DNA from: Phocaeicola intestinalis
GTDB lineage: Bacteria; Bacteroidota; Bacteroidia; Bacteroidales; Bacteroidaceae
Assembly (NCBI RefSeq): GCF_014837065.1
Contig: NZ_JACSPP010000030.1
Coordinates: 1 to 43,316 of the forward strand
DNA length: 43,316 nt
Direction: 5' to 3'
A program made the translations under genes and the position numbers. Positions 22,930 through 31,924 of the stretch are shown here, piece by piece (position 1 is the first letter of the stretch; each line of letters opens with the position of its first letter). The notes below the pieces were generated by a model. That model was given only the letters and a program-made list of their open reading frames with translations, did not search any database and had not been told where the DNA came from.

Positions 22930-23894
22930 AAAAACCGGACGAAGAAACAATCAAAAGAGTATTGGACGATCAAGGAAACGCAGAAGAATCCCGATACGTA
23001 ATCACATGGTTGGGAAGCGAAGAAGGACAACGCTATCTGGCGGAGCACATCGACCAACAATGGAACAACGGGCAAATCCGTATGCCCAATGAGATTCCAT
23101 CGACAAGAATGTGGAAACAGATTTCGCAACAAATGTCACATCCCCTCGGCTTCATCCGGTTTAAATGGCAATATGCAGCCATCCTGATACCTATTATTAT
23201 AGTAATAGGCTTCATTTCATACCGAAACCTATTTCCTTCCTCCGAGTCCCCGATAGCCTGGCGCACCCTATCCGTTCCTTACGGAGAAAAGACCAACCTG
23301 GTATTCCAGGACGGAACTTCCGTCTTTTTGGGTCCCGGCGCAAGCATCCGATACCCCGTTTCCTTTACTAAGGAGAAACGTGAAGTAGACTTTTCCGGCG
23401 AAGCTTACTTTGATGTGGCATCCAATCCGGAATGTCCTTTCATCATCCATATAGGAGATGTAAGCGTCAACGTATTAGGCACTTCTTTTAATGTCATGGC
23501 AAACAGGCAAGACGAAAACATCCAAGTAAAGCTGGATGAAGGGCGCATCAATCTCTGTACCAATTCCAGCCAAACCACCTTGCATCCAGGAGAGTGTGCC
23601 GTTTACAACAAGCGGACCGAAGACCTTTCTGTCCGTACCGGAACAAACACGTGTTATGCCGACTGGAAATCAGACCTTATCCGGTTCAACGATGCCTTAC
23701 TGCCCGACGTTTTGGAAATAGTAAGCCGAAAATACAATGCACATTTCCAAATAACAGACAGTACGGTATGCCACTATTGTTACACCCTTACGCTGAAAGG
23801 AAAAACACTTCGTGAAGTACTTTCGAGCATGGAAAACATCACGCCTCTGCAATTCACCTCCCAAAATGACACCATCCTTGTAAGCAAGAAATAA
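22926..23894 (+). CDS. FecR-family anti-sigma factor
   Basis: A 322-residue inner-membrane protein. The cytoplasmic N-terminus (about 1-80) binds the sigma factor; one membrane helix lies at 82-98 (YAAILIPIIIVIGF). The periplasmic FecR domain follows (about 115-215; YGEKTNLVFQDGTSVFLGPG, then VDFSGEAYFDVAS, and VNVLGTSFNV). The C-terminal DUF4974 domain (about 250-320; NAHFQITDSTV, LREVLSSME) contacts the SusC signalling domain. It holds the sigma factor until the STN domain of the adjacent SusC reports substrate. The gene overlaps the sigma gene by four bases and is followed 84 bases later by SusC. Confidence 0.93.
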   Translation: MKKPDEETIKRVLDDQGNAEESRYVITWLGSEEGQRYLAEHIDQQWNNGQIRMPNEIPSTRMWKQISQQMSHPLGFIRFKWQYAAILIPIIIVIGFISYRNLFPSSESPIAWRTLSVPYGEKTNLVFQDGTSVFLGPGASIRYPVSFTKEKREVDFSGEAYFDVASNPECPFIIHIGDVSVNVLGTSFNVMANRQDENIQVKLDEGRINLCTNSSQTTLHPGECAVYNKRTEDLSVRTGTNTCYADWKSDLIRFNDALLPDVLEIVSRKYNAHFQITDSTVCHYCYTLTLKGKTLREVLSSMENITPLQFTSQNDTILVSKK

Positions 23895-23978
23895 AATCGT
23901 AATGGCATTGTAACGCTTTCGTATGGGATTTTGAAGCCTTTTGCGTCTCTATTGTTCAGAAACATTTATTAAAAGAAC

Positions 23979-26900
23979 ATGAAACGTAAAAAAATTTTAG
24001 TGATGGCATTGCTTGCGTGCAGCACTTTTGCATTCGGGCAAAAAGTAACTCTTCACCATCAAGACCAACCGTTAAAGGTAATCTTGGAAGACGTGACCAG
24101 ACAAACCGGATTTTCATTGGCTTACAGTTCGCAATTCGTGAACCTAAACACGACCGCAAACGTCACAGCCGACCAAAAAGAGTTAGATCCGGTATTGGCG
24201 CAATTGTTTTCTGGCACAAACATCGGATACCGGATTGAAGGCAAAGAAATCTATCTGTTCAAGAAAGAACAACAACCCGCCGGAGTTTCCAAACAAGGCA
24301 AGCAACAGCCCCGTACCATCTCAGGTACCGTGAAAGACAAAAACGGAGAAACAATTATTGGTGCCAATGTTTTAATAAAAGGTTCTGCCAATGGAGCGAT
24401 AACCGACATTGACGGACGTTTCGTTATCAACGGCGTTTCCGGTAACGATGTCTTACAAGTATCATACATCGGCTTCAATACGCAAGAAGTAGCTGTAGGT
24501 GGCCAAAACGCATTCGATATCATATTAGAGGAAGACGCCCAGACTCTGAGTGAAGTGGTTGTAATCGGTTACGGAACACAATCGAAAGCCAAAGTGACCG
24601 GAGCTATCTCGAAGCTGGAAGGCTCGAAACTGGTAGGCGACCTGGCTGTATCCAGTTTCGACCAGGCACTGGCATCTAAATTGCCCGGTGTCAATATTTC
24701 ACAAAGCACCGGTGCACCGGGTGCCGGCGTGAGCATCAAAATCCGTGGAACCTCTTCCATCAACTATGGCGGTCATCCCCTGATTGTAGTCGACGGACTT
24801 CCACTCTCGAATAGCGTATTTGATGAAACGCTACAAGGACAATCAACCATTTCCGGCTTTCAGAGTTCTTATACGATAAACCCAATGTCTTCTATCAACC
24901 CGTCCGACATTGAAAGCATCGATGTCTTGAAGGACGCGGCATCCACTGCCATCTATGGTTCAAGAGGCTCAAACGGGGTCATCATGATAACCACCAAAAA
25001 AGGGAAAGCCGGGAAACCGGTTGTAAACTTCAACGCATACGCCGGTGCACAAATGTTGAGCAAAAAAGTAGACGTAATGGATGCATACGAACTTGCCAAT
25101 TACACAAAACTCTCACGTGATTTGGCTTGGGAAGCCGTAGGCGGAAACGTAAATGACCCGTTAAGCGTGCGCACCGGAGCCAATTATGTATATCCCGACT
25201 ACATGATTCCGTACATCGAAGGGAAACAAGGATTGACCAATACCGACTGGCAAGACGAAATATACCGCACAGCTGCCCAACAGAACTATGATATCAGTGT
25301 AGGCGGCGGAAACGAAGACTTCCGTTATTATATTTCGGGAAACTACATGAACCAGCAAGGTATCCTTATCAATTCGGGAATGAAACGTTATGCTGTCCGT
25401 GCCAATCTGGATGCCAACATTACGAAGAAATTGCGTTTTGGTCTGCGCATGAATGCCAGCCAAACCGACAACGACTTGGTACAATCAGAAGGAGCATGGG
25501 GACATGAAGGCATTGTAATCACTGCATTGATGTATCACCCGAACCTTCCAGCCTATAACTCAGACGGTTCTATAGCGACTGATTTGATGTTAAATGAAAA
25601 AGAAAAAGGCGTAAACATAGCAAATCTTCAAAATCCGATTGCATTGGCAACCATGCAAACCAATAAACTTAAAAACCGTTCTTTCATCGGGAATGCGGAC
25701 TTGGAATACACCCTCATAGACGGATTGAAAATCAAAACAGCCATCGGCATTGAGTCTATCGGACTACACCGTAATTTCTATCGGCCGAAAAACCTGTCAC
25801 ATCCCAATGAATTTGCTCCAACCAAAAACTATAATTATGGTTTGGACAGCCGGGCAAGCATCTTTAACTGGATTTCGGAAACCAGCATCACTTACGACCA
25901 CAATTGGGGCTTCCATACACTGAACTTGTTGGGAAACTTCTCCGCACAAAAGGAAACCACTTCGTATTCGTTATTGGAAGGACTGAATTTCCCGAACGAC
26001 AATGTAGAGACCATCAATGCGGCGGCTACAAGTTCCGGTTCTTCTTTCTCACAAGAAGCGGCTATGGCATCCTTCTTAGCACGTGCCATGTATTCGTATG
26101 GCAGTAAATATATGCTGTCAGCTTCTTTACGCTACGATGGTTCTTCCCGCTTTGCCGAAAACAGCCGTTGGGGATGGTTCCCGTCTATATCTGCCGGCTG
26201 GAATATCGCGCAAGAAAACTTCTATCCGGAAAACGCTGTCGTAAACAGTTTGAAACTACGCGCCAGCTATGGTATCACCGGTAATGCTGAAATACCTTAC
26301 TACGGTGGTGTAGCCGTATTAGCCCCTCATAATTATTTGTTCAACAACGAAATTTCATTAGGTTTCTCTCCTGAAAATGCTCCAAACAAAGATTTGTCAT
26401 GGGAAAGCACAGGAACGGTGAATGTCGGTGTCGATGCCAGCTTCTGGGACGGTAAACTGCAAATAAGTTTTGATGCTTACCAATCAACGACTCGCGATTT
26501 GTTGTTAAATGTAACAGTTCCAGCCAGCAGCGGTCTGACCAGTGCCTTACAAAATGTAGGTAAAGTACGGAATCAAGGTCTGGAAATGTTAATTTCAACT
26601 TATCACGAATTTAATAAAGACTGGAGGCTGGACGCTTCTTTGTCCTTATCCACCAACCGAAACGAAGTATTATCGTTAGGTCCCGGACAAGAACAAATCC
26701 TTTATTCCAGCGGATTATCTGACCCCTCGTTTATAGTAAAAGTAGGCGAACCTATCGGCTCTTTCTATGGATATAAAGTATTAGGCATCTTCCAAAGCCA
26801 AGAACAATTTGATTCTACCCCTCATTTAGAAAACGCAAACCAAGGCGTAGGCGACTTCATTTACGCTGACACCAACAACGATGGTAAAGTAAACGAAGAC

Positions 26901-27389
26901 GACCGTGTCATTTTAGGAAATGCAAATCCCGACTTTACATGGGGATTAAACGGAACTGTCAGCTGGAAGAATCTTGATTTTGGTTTCGGACTGGAAGGCA
27001 AACACGGACAACAAGTGTTCAATGCAACTCACCGCTACTTGGCTGAAGCATGGGGAAATAACCTTTCTGTTTACCTGGATGACAATGCCCCACGTCCTGT
27101 TTGGGCATACGGTACCAAAAGCCATACCCGTCCGTCAAGCTGGCATGTGGAAAACGCATCTTTCGTACGTATCCGCAACTTGACATTAGGTTATACTTTC
27201 CATAACCTTGCATTCTTGCAAAAACTGAGAATCTATGTATCAGCTACAAACCCGTTCACCTTTACCGATTATTCGGGATATAATCCTGAAGTATCCAACG
27301 GAGGAACAAATGCGATAACCGCAGGTGAAGACTTTGGCAACTATCCGGTATCCAAATCGTTTGTAGGCGGTATCAATGTTACATTTTAA
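23979..27389 (+). CDS. SusC/RagA-family TonB-dependent receptor with STN signalling domain
   Basis: A 1136-residue outer-membrane protein. A signal peptide ends near residue 20 (FAFGQ). An STN domain follows (about 25-90; LKVILEDVTRQTGFSLAYSS), then a carboxypeptidase-D-regulatory-like domain (about 110-195; ISGTVKDKNGETIIGANV), a plug with DAASTAIYGSRGSNGVI, and a C-terminal beta barrel ending in Phe. The STN domain implies trans-envelope signalling through the adjacent FecR to the ECF sigma factor. With the SusD 14 bases downstream it forms a substrate-gated import pair. The substrate is inferred from the two phosphodiesterases that follow, not from this protein itself. Confidence 0.95.
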   Translation: MKRKKILVMALLACSTFAFGQKVTLHHQDQPLKVILEDVTRQTGFSLAYSSQFVNLNTTANVTADQKELDPVLAQLFSGTNIGYRIEGKEIYLFKKEQQPAGVSKQGKQQPRTISGTVKDKNGETIIGANVLIKGSANGAITDIDGRFVINGVSGNDVLQVSYIGFNTQEVAVGGQNAFDIILEEDAQTLSEVVVIGYGTQSKAKVTGAISKLEGSKLVGDLAVSSFDQALASKLPGVNISQSTGAPGAGVSIKIRGTSSINYGGHPLIVVDGLPLSNSVFDETLQGQSTISGFQSSYTINPMSSINPSDIESIDVLKDAASTAIYGSRGSNGVIMITTKKGKAGKPVVNFNAYAGAQMLSKKVDVMDAYELANYTKLSRDLAWEAVGGNVNDPLSVRTGANYVYPDYMIPYIEGKQGLTNTDWQDEIYRTAAQQNYDISVGGGNEDFRYYISGNYMNQQGILINSGMKRYAVRANLDANITKKLRFGLRMNASQTDNDLVQSEGAWGHEGIVITALMYHPNLPAYNSDGSIATDLMLNEKEKGVNIANLQNPIALATMQTNKLKNRSFIGNADLEYTLIDGLKIKTAIGIESIGLHRNFYRPKNLSHPNEFAPTKNYNYGLDSRASIFNWISETSITYDHNWGFHTLNLLGNFSAQKETTSYSLLEGLNFPNDNVETINAAATSSGSSFSQEAAMASFLARAMYSYGSKYMLSASLRYDGSSRFAENSRWGWFPSISAGWNIAQENFYPENAVVNSLKLRASYGITGNAEIPYYGGVAVLAPHNYLFNNEISLGFSPENAPNKDLSWESTGTVNVGVDASFWDGKLQISFDAYQSTTRDLLLNVTVPASSGLTSALQNVGKVRNQGLEMLISTYHEFNKDWRLDASLSLSTNRNEVLSLGPGQEQILYSSGLSDPSFIVKVGEPIGSFYGYKVLGIFQSQEQFDSTPHLENANQGVGDFIYADTNNDGKVNEDDRVILGNANPDFTWGLNGTVSWKNLDFGFGLEGKHGQQVFNATHRYLAEAWGNNLSVYLDDNAPRPVWAYGTKSHTRPSSWHVENASFVRIRNLTLGYTFHNLAFLQKLRIYVSATNPFTFTDYSGYNPEVSNGGTNAITAGEDFGNYPVSKSFVGGINVTF

Positions 27390-27403
27390 ACCCTAAAAAG
27401 TAT

Positions 27404-28810
27404 ATGAAAAAACTATTCATAACAGTATTCGGCACACTTGCTTTGGCATCGTGCAATAACTTCATAGACTTGGATCCTGTATCCCAGCAAAGCGCAAACA
27501 CATTTTATAAAGATTCATTAGAAATAGACCAGGCATTGACAGCAGCCTATAATGCCCTGCAGTCGAAAGAACAATACGGAGGTGACGGTTATCCATGTTT
27601 TATGGAAGTTCCCTCGGACAATACATGGGACAGAAACACGACCATGGACGGCGGCGCATACGCCTCTTTCGATAATTTTAATGTAGACCCGACCAATGCC
27701 CAATTGGAAAGAACCTGGATTGCCTGCTACGACGGCATCCAGCGATGCAACATCGTCATAACCCGTCTGTCCAACAACGACGGGAATATATCGGAAGATT
27801 TCAAAAACCGGAAACTGGGAGAAGCCTATTTCCTTCGTGCATTGACATACTTCAACATGGTACGCATGTGGGGAGATATTCCACTGATTACAGAGGAAGT
27901 AACCAATGTAAATGACGCATTCAATCATACACGCACTTCGACAGAAGAAATCTATCAACAAATCATTGCTGACCTGCAATTCGCATCAGACAACTTACCC
28001 GCCTCCTATGACAACGCCAATATCGGACGCGCCACGAAAGGTGCGTCACAAACCTTGTTGGCTAAAGTTTATTTGACACGGCACGATTGGCAATCTTGCC
28101 TCACTTTATTAAACACAGTCATTTCAAGCCAGCAATATCGTTTATTAGATAACTTTGCCGACGTTTTTGCCGTAACCAATAAAAATAATGCCGAATCTAT
28201 CTTTGAAGTCCAGTTCGACGGAACAGCCGAAGGACAAGGCTATCCAGGACAAGACCCGCTAATCAGCGGTAGCGATGTCAACAACCTGCCTTCGGACAAC
28301 TTATTGGCTCTATTTGAAGCTAATCAGGACGACCGTTACGCCGCTTCGGTCATTGATATGGGCACACAAGGCTGGCGCCTGTATAAATGGCATGGGACTA
28401 AAGGCACCAATAACGGCATGAATTTCAACATCATGGTATTGCGCTATGCCGATGTATTGCTAATGGCTTCTGAAGCAATGAACGAAATCAGCTTTGGCAA
28501 TCCGGACGCACTGGAATACCTGAACCAAATCCGCCGACGTAGCCATGCCAGCGAATATACTTACACTGAATTGTCTAACCAAGAAGCGTTCCGTGAAGCT
28601 ATTGCCAAAGAACGCCGGTTAGAACTGGCATTCGAGAATCAGCGTTGGTTCGATTTACTGAGGACCGGAAAAGCCATCGAGGTGATGAACCATTGTGAAG
28701 ACGGTTCCATATTCAAGCTAAACATACAAACTCATCAGCTGCTCTTCCCTATACCACAAAATCAAATTGACGCAAGCGGAAACAAACTGACGCAGAATGA
28801 AGGTTATTAA
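27404..28810 (+). CDS. SusD/RagB-family surface lipoprotein
   Basis: A 468-residue outer-membrane lipoprotein with a signal ending LALASC, Cys17. The N-terminal region (DLDPVSQQSANTFYK, QALTAAYNAL) and TPR-like helices (GEAYFLRALTYFNMVRMWGD) match SusD; the C-terminus has RRLELAFENQRWFDLLRTGK and an IPQNQID-type close. SusD proteins cap the SusC barrel and capture substrate at the cell surface. The gene starts 14 bases after SusC and ends 20 bases before the first phosphodiesterase, so all belong to one operon. Confidence 0.95.
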   Translation: MKKLFITVFGTLALASCNNFIDLDPVSQQSANTFYKDSLEIDQALTAAYNALQSKEQYGGDGYPCFMEVPSDNTWDRNTTMDGGAYASFDNFNVDPTNAQLERTWIACYDGIQRCNIVITRLSNNDGNISEDFKNRKLGEAYFLRALTYFNMVRMWGDIPLITEEVTNVNDAFNHTRTSTEEIYQQIIADLQFASDNLPASYDNANIGRATKGASQTLLAKVYLTRHDWQSCLTLLNTVISSQQYRLLDNFADVFAVTNKNNAESIFEVQFDGTAEGQGYPGQDPLISGSDVNNLPSDNLLALFEANQDDRYAASVIDMGTQGWRLYKWHGTKGTNNGMNFNIMVLRYADVLLMASEAMNEISFGNPDALEYLNQIRRRSHASEYTYTELSNQEAFREAIAKERRLELAFENQRWFDLLRTGKAIEVMNHCEDGSIFKLNIQTHQLLFPIPQNQIDASGNKLTQNEGY

Positions 28811-28830
28811 TAAACTAAAGACATAACAAC

Positions 28831-29763
28831 ATGAAATACTTTTTAATTACATTATCCATATGCTTGGGAGTAGCAGAATCCGTTTTCGCCCAAATCAATC
28901 CTTCTTTCACCTTATTGCGAGAAAAAGAAAACAAAAATGAATATGTATGGGTCGCCGCCCATCGGGGCGACTGGATTTATGCACCGGAAAACTCCATTCC
29001 AGCCTTGGAACATGCCATTTTTTTTGGCGCAGACATGATAGAGACCGACGTACGGCTAACCAAAGACGGTAAAATTATCATGATGCACGATTACTCGGTA
29101 GATCGTACTACAGACGGAAAAGGAACAATCGCCGATTTGACTTTTGAAGAAATACAAAAGCTGCATTTACGAAACAATTTCGGTGGAATGACCGACTTAA
29201 AAGTACCGACCTTAGAAGAATACATCCAAGTAGCCAAAGATAAAATCTTACTCTACTTAGACAAAGCCGGATACGACTTACCAGGACACGAACAAGGAGA
29301 TTTGGTAAAAGAATTGCTGAAAATATTGAAAACTCACAATGTACTGGAACAATCGGTTTTCGTTTTGGATTGGCCTTATTCAAAAGCCAAAGAAATATTC
29401 GGTGACGATTTAAAAAAAGTCATATATGTACCGGTCATTGAAGATAAAATTCCGAATCTCAGCGCATACGTAAATGAATATATCCAAAAATTAAGACCTG
29501 TGGCTTTCCAGTTCCGCATGGAGTCCTTAGATTCTGAGACTTACAAACAATTGCCCAAAGTATTAGAATCTGGTTCAAAAGCATTCGTTGCAGCGACTTG
29601 GGATGAACATACTGCCAATCACAGTGATTTAGTATCTATCTTCCAGCGTCCAAGCGCAGGTTGGGGATGGCTTTTGGAACAAGGCTTCAGCATTTTAGAA
29701 ACAAATTACCCCAAAGACTTGATGCAATATCTGCATTCCGAAAATCGGAGAAACATCAAGTAA
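28831..29763 (+). CDS. secreted glycerophosphodiester phosphodiesterase (first of a pair)
   Basis: A 310-residue GDPD-family enzyme with a signal peptide ending near residue 21 (SVFAQ). It hydrolyses glycerophosphodiesters to glycerol 3-phosphate and an alcohol. Catalytic residues are visible: His44 and Arg45 in AHRGDW, Glu71 and Asp73 in MIETDVRLTKDG as metal ligands, and His86 in MMHDYSVDRTTDG. The C-terminal SAGWGWLLEQGFSILETN motif closes the TIM barrel. It lies 20 bases after SusD. No lipoprotein cysteine is seen, so the periplasm is the likely location. The exact substrate is open: head groups such as glycerophosphocholine, or polyglycerol phosphate. Confidence 0.93.
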   Translation: MKYFLITLSICLGVAESVFAQINPSFTLLREKENKNEYVWVAAHRGDWIYAPENSIPALEHAIFFGADMIETDVRLTKDGKIIMMHDYSVDRTTDGKGTIADLTFEEIQKLHLRNNFGGMTDLKVPTLEEYIQVAKDKILLYLDKAGYDLPGHEQGDLVKELLKILKTHNVLEQSVFVLDWPYSKAKEIFGDDLKKVIYVPVIEDKIPNLSAYVNEYIQKLRPVAFQFRMESLDSETYKQLPKVLESGSKAFVAATWDEHTANHSDLVSIFQRPSAGWGWLLEQGFSILETNYPKDLMQYLHSENRRNIK

Positions 29764-29785
29764 CTTATTAATTATTTACCAACAT

Positions 29786-29827
29786 AAGAGACTCAGAATA
29801 CAATTTCATTTTTGAGTCTCTTTATTT
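29786..29827 (+). terminator. hairpin with T-rich tail between the two phosphodiesterase genes
   Basis: AAGAGACTCA (29786-29795) pairs perfectly with TGAGTCTCTT (29813-29822), followed by TATTTTC on the plus strand. It sits 23 bases after the first phosphodiesterase stop and before the second gene, so read-through to the second gene is likely reduced. Confidence 0.65.
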
Positions 29828-29840
29828 TCATTACTTACTT

Positions 29841-30734
29841 ATGAAAAAAGCAATACTTTTTATCATCACCCACCTCCTGTGCTATTCATTAGTAGCCCAA
29901 GAACAAATCCAAACCTTAATACAAAAATTAAAAGACCCTGAATCCAAATCCATTTTAGTCATAGCACATCGTGGAGATTGGAGAAATGCACCGGAAAACT
30001 CTCTGCAAGCTTTCAAAAATTGCATCGAAATGGGAGTACACATGATTGAAATCGATCTGAAAAAAACAAAAGACGGGCATCTGATTCTTATGCACGATGA
30101 AACGATAGATCGAACGACAAACGGTATAGGAAAACCCGAAAACTATACATTAGAAGAAATCCGAAAATTTCATTTAAAAAATGGATTAGGCATTGTTACC
30201 CGACACATTATTCCTACGTTTGAAGAAGTATTAAAATTATGTAAAGGTAAAATTCTAATTAATGTTGACAAAGGATATGAATATTTCAAAGAAGTATATG
30301 CCTTAACAGAACAAAGCGGAACTACAGAACAAGTGATTATTAAATCAGCATATCCGCTTTCAAAAGTAAAAAAAGAAAACGGAGATGTACTAAAAAAAGT
30401 AGTTTATATGCCCATTATCAACCTGGATCAACCCAATGCAGAAAAACTCGTAAACGAATACTTAAAAATATCCCCAATAGCCATAGAGTGCTGTTTCCAA
30501 TCATTTTCTCCACAAGTCAATTACTTATTACAAAAAATAAGGAATACGCATACAAAAATTTGGATTAATTCATTATGGCCTTCTTTAAACGCCGGTCACG
30601 ATGACGATTTAGCTGTAGAAAGCAACAAACCCAATGAAGCATGGGGATGGATTATTTCCCAAGGTGCTACACTTATACAAACAGACCGGCCTAAAAACTT
30701 ATTAGAATATTTATCTAACAACTTCTCTCAATAA
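29841..30734 (+). CDS. secreted glycerophosphodiester phosphodiesterase (second of a pair)
   Basis: A 297-residue GDPD-family protein with a signal peptide ending near residue 20 (SLVAQ). Catalytic residues match its neighbour: His43 and Arg44 in AHRGDW, Glu70 and Asp72 in MIEIDLKKTKDG, His85 in LMHDETIDRTTNG. The end motif NEAWGWIISQGATLIQTDRP parallels that of the first enzyme, so the pair probably arose by duplication and then diverged. The gene is visibly richer in A/T than its neighbours, and a hairpin precedes it. It may have a different substrate preference, or be expressed less. It converges on tsf. Confidence 0.92.
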   Translation: MKKAILFIITHLLCYSLVAQEQIQTLIQKLKDPESKSILVIAHRGDWRNAPENSLQAFKNCIEMGVHMIEIDLKKTKDGHLILMHDETIDRTTNGIGKPENYTLEEIRKFHLKNGLGIVTRHIIPTFEEVLKLCKGKILINVDKGYEYFKEVYALTEQSGTTEQVIIKSAYPLSKVKKENGDVLKKVVYMPIINLDQPNAEKLVNEYLKISPIAIECCFQSFSPQVNYLLQKIRNTHTKIWINSLWPSLNAGHDDDLAVESNKPNEAWGWIISQGATLIQTDRPKNLLEYLSNNFSQ

Positions 30735-30740
30735 TCCATA

Positions 30741-30783
30741 AAAAAAAGAGCTGCCCTCTCAAATATTGAAGACAGCTCTTAAA
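30741..30783. terminator. bidirectional terminator between GDPD2 and tsf
   Basis: AAGAGCTG (30746-30753) pairs with CAGCTCTT (30773-30780). On the minus strand the stem is followed by a run of T from the A-tract at 30741-30747, giving a good intrinsic terminator for tsf; on the plus strand it closes the phosphodiesterase gene. Confidence 0.8.
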
Positions 30784-30800
30784 ATCTTTAACTACAACAA

Positions 30801-31793
30801 TTATTCAGCACGCAAAGTGAAGCGTTTGAATTCTGTTACCACCAATTCCGGATCTGCAGCTTTCAATACTTCTGCAACCGTCTTTTTCGGGTCCATGATG
30901 CTTTCTTGCTTCAGCAAGCAAACTTCTTTCAAGAATTTGCCCAAACGGCCTTTCGCAATATTTTCAATCATAGCCTGAGGCAAGTTGGCAGACTTCTCGG
31001 CAGCAACTGTCGCTTTGATTTCTTTTGCTTTGGCTACATCTTCAGCTGTAATCCAACCCTTAGCCATGTTGCTTTCCATGTGCTCTTCGCTGTCTACGTG
31101 AGCAGGATTGATACCGGCTTTCTTCAAAGCAGCATCTACCGCTTTCTGCACTTGTTCAGCCTTTGTCTTTTCAACGGCTACGTTGATTTCTTCTTGTTTC
31201 ACAGCTTCGGGAACGCCGTCTTCATCGATAGCAATCGGGTTCATAGCTGCAATCTGCATGCAGATTTCGTGAGCTACCTGTGCATCGCATACTTTGTTGA
31301 AAGCAACGATTGTACAAAGCTGGTTCTTGTTCATGTGATTGTAAACGGCAGTACAAGCACCCGATACGAAATTGTAACCATCCAACTCGGTCTTTTCGCC
31401 AGTCACACCACTGCGTTCTACCACTGCATCTGCAATCGTACCATTACCCATCGGCAAAGCTTTCACTTCATCCAAAGTCTGGCATTTGTTTGCAATAGCA
31501 GCATCCAGAATAGCCTGAGTCAATGCTACGAAATCAGCATTCTTGGCAACGAAGTCGGTTTCACATTTCAAGGCAATCATTGCAGCATAATCACCGGTAG
31601 ACTTAGCCAGTACACAACCTTCTGAAGTTTCACGGTCAGAACGTTTTGCAGCTACTGCCTGTCCTTTTTTACGGATAATTTCCATTGCTTTATCGAAATC
31701 GCCTTCAGATTCTGTTAAAGCGTTTTTACAGTCCATCATACCAGCTCCTGTCATTTTACGGAGTTTGGTGATATCAGCCATACTTACAGCCAT
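30801..31793 (-). CDS. tsf: elongation factor Ts
   Basis: A 330-residue guanine-nucleotide exchange factor for EF-Tu. The N-terminal UBA-like block MADITKLRKMTGAGMMDCKNAL is the family signature, followed by EIIRKKGQAVAAKR; the core region contains ALKCETDFVAKNADFV. Bacteroidetes EF-Ts has this length. The start at 31793 (MAVSMADI) could also be the second Met at 31781. It follows rpsB, the classic order in bacteria, as the last gene of a minus-strand cluster. The spacer from rpsB holds a palindromic repeat, and a terminator lies just downstream. Confidence 0.97.
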   Translation of the reverse strand: MAVSMADITKLRKMTGAGMMDCKNALTESEGDFDKAMEIIRKKGQAVAAKRSDRETSEGCVLAKSTGDYAAMIALKCETDFVAKNADFVALTQAILDAAIANKCQTLDEVKALPMGNGTIADAVVERSGVTGEKTELDGYNFVSGACTAVYNHMNKNQLCTIVAFNKVCDAQVAHEICMQIAAMNPIAIDEDGVPEAVKQEEINVAVEKTKAEQVQKAVDAALKKAGINPAHVDSEEHMESNMAKGWITAEDVAKAKEIKATVAAEKSANLPQAMIENIAKGRLGKFLKEVCLLKQESIMDPKKTVAEVLKAADPELVVTEFKRFTLRAE

Positions 31794-31837
31794 AATAATC
31801 TTGTTTTATTTAAATGAATAATAATCGTTCTAATGCA

Positions 31838-31913
31838 AATTGAGAGCTGAGAACAGAGAATTGAGAATCGCTTTATTTAGTAACTCTCAACTTTCAACTC
31901 TCAACTCTCAATT
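31838..31913. repeat. word-repeat palindrome between rpsB and tsf
   Basis: A left arm from 31838 (AATTGAGAGCTGAGAACAGA and on) pairs imperfectly with a right arm ending at 31913 (a tandem of TCTCAAC-type words). The right arm reads CTCTCAACTTTCAACTCTCA and then repeats the same words. It occupies most of the 131-base spacer. Confidence 0.65.
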
Positions 31914-31924
31914 AAAAATTATAT

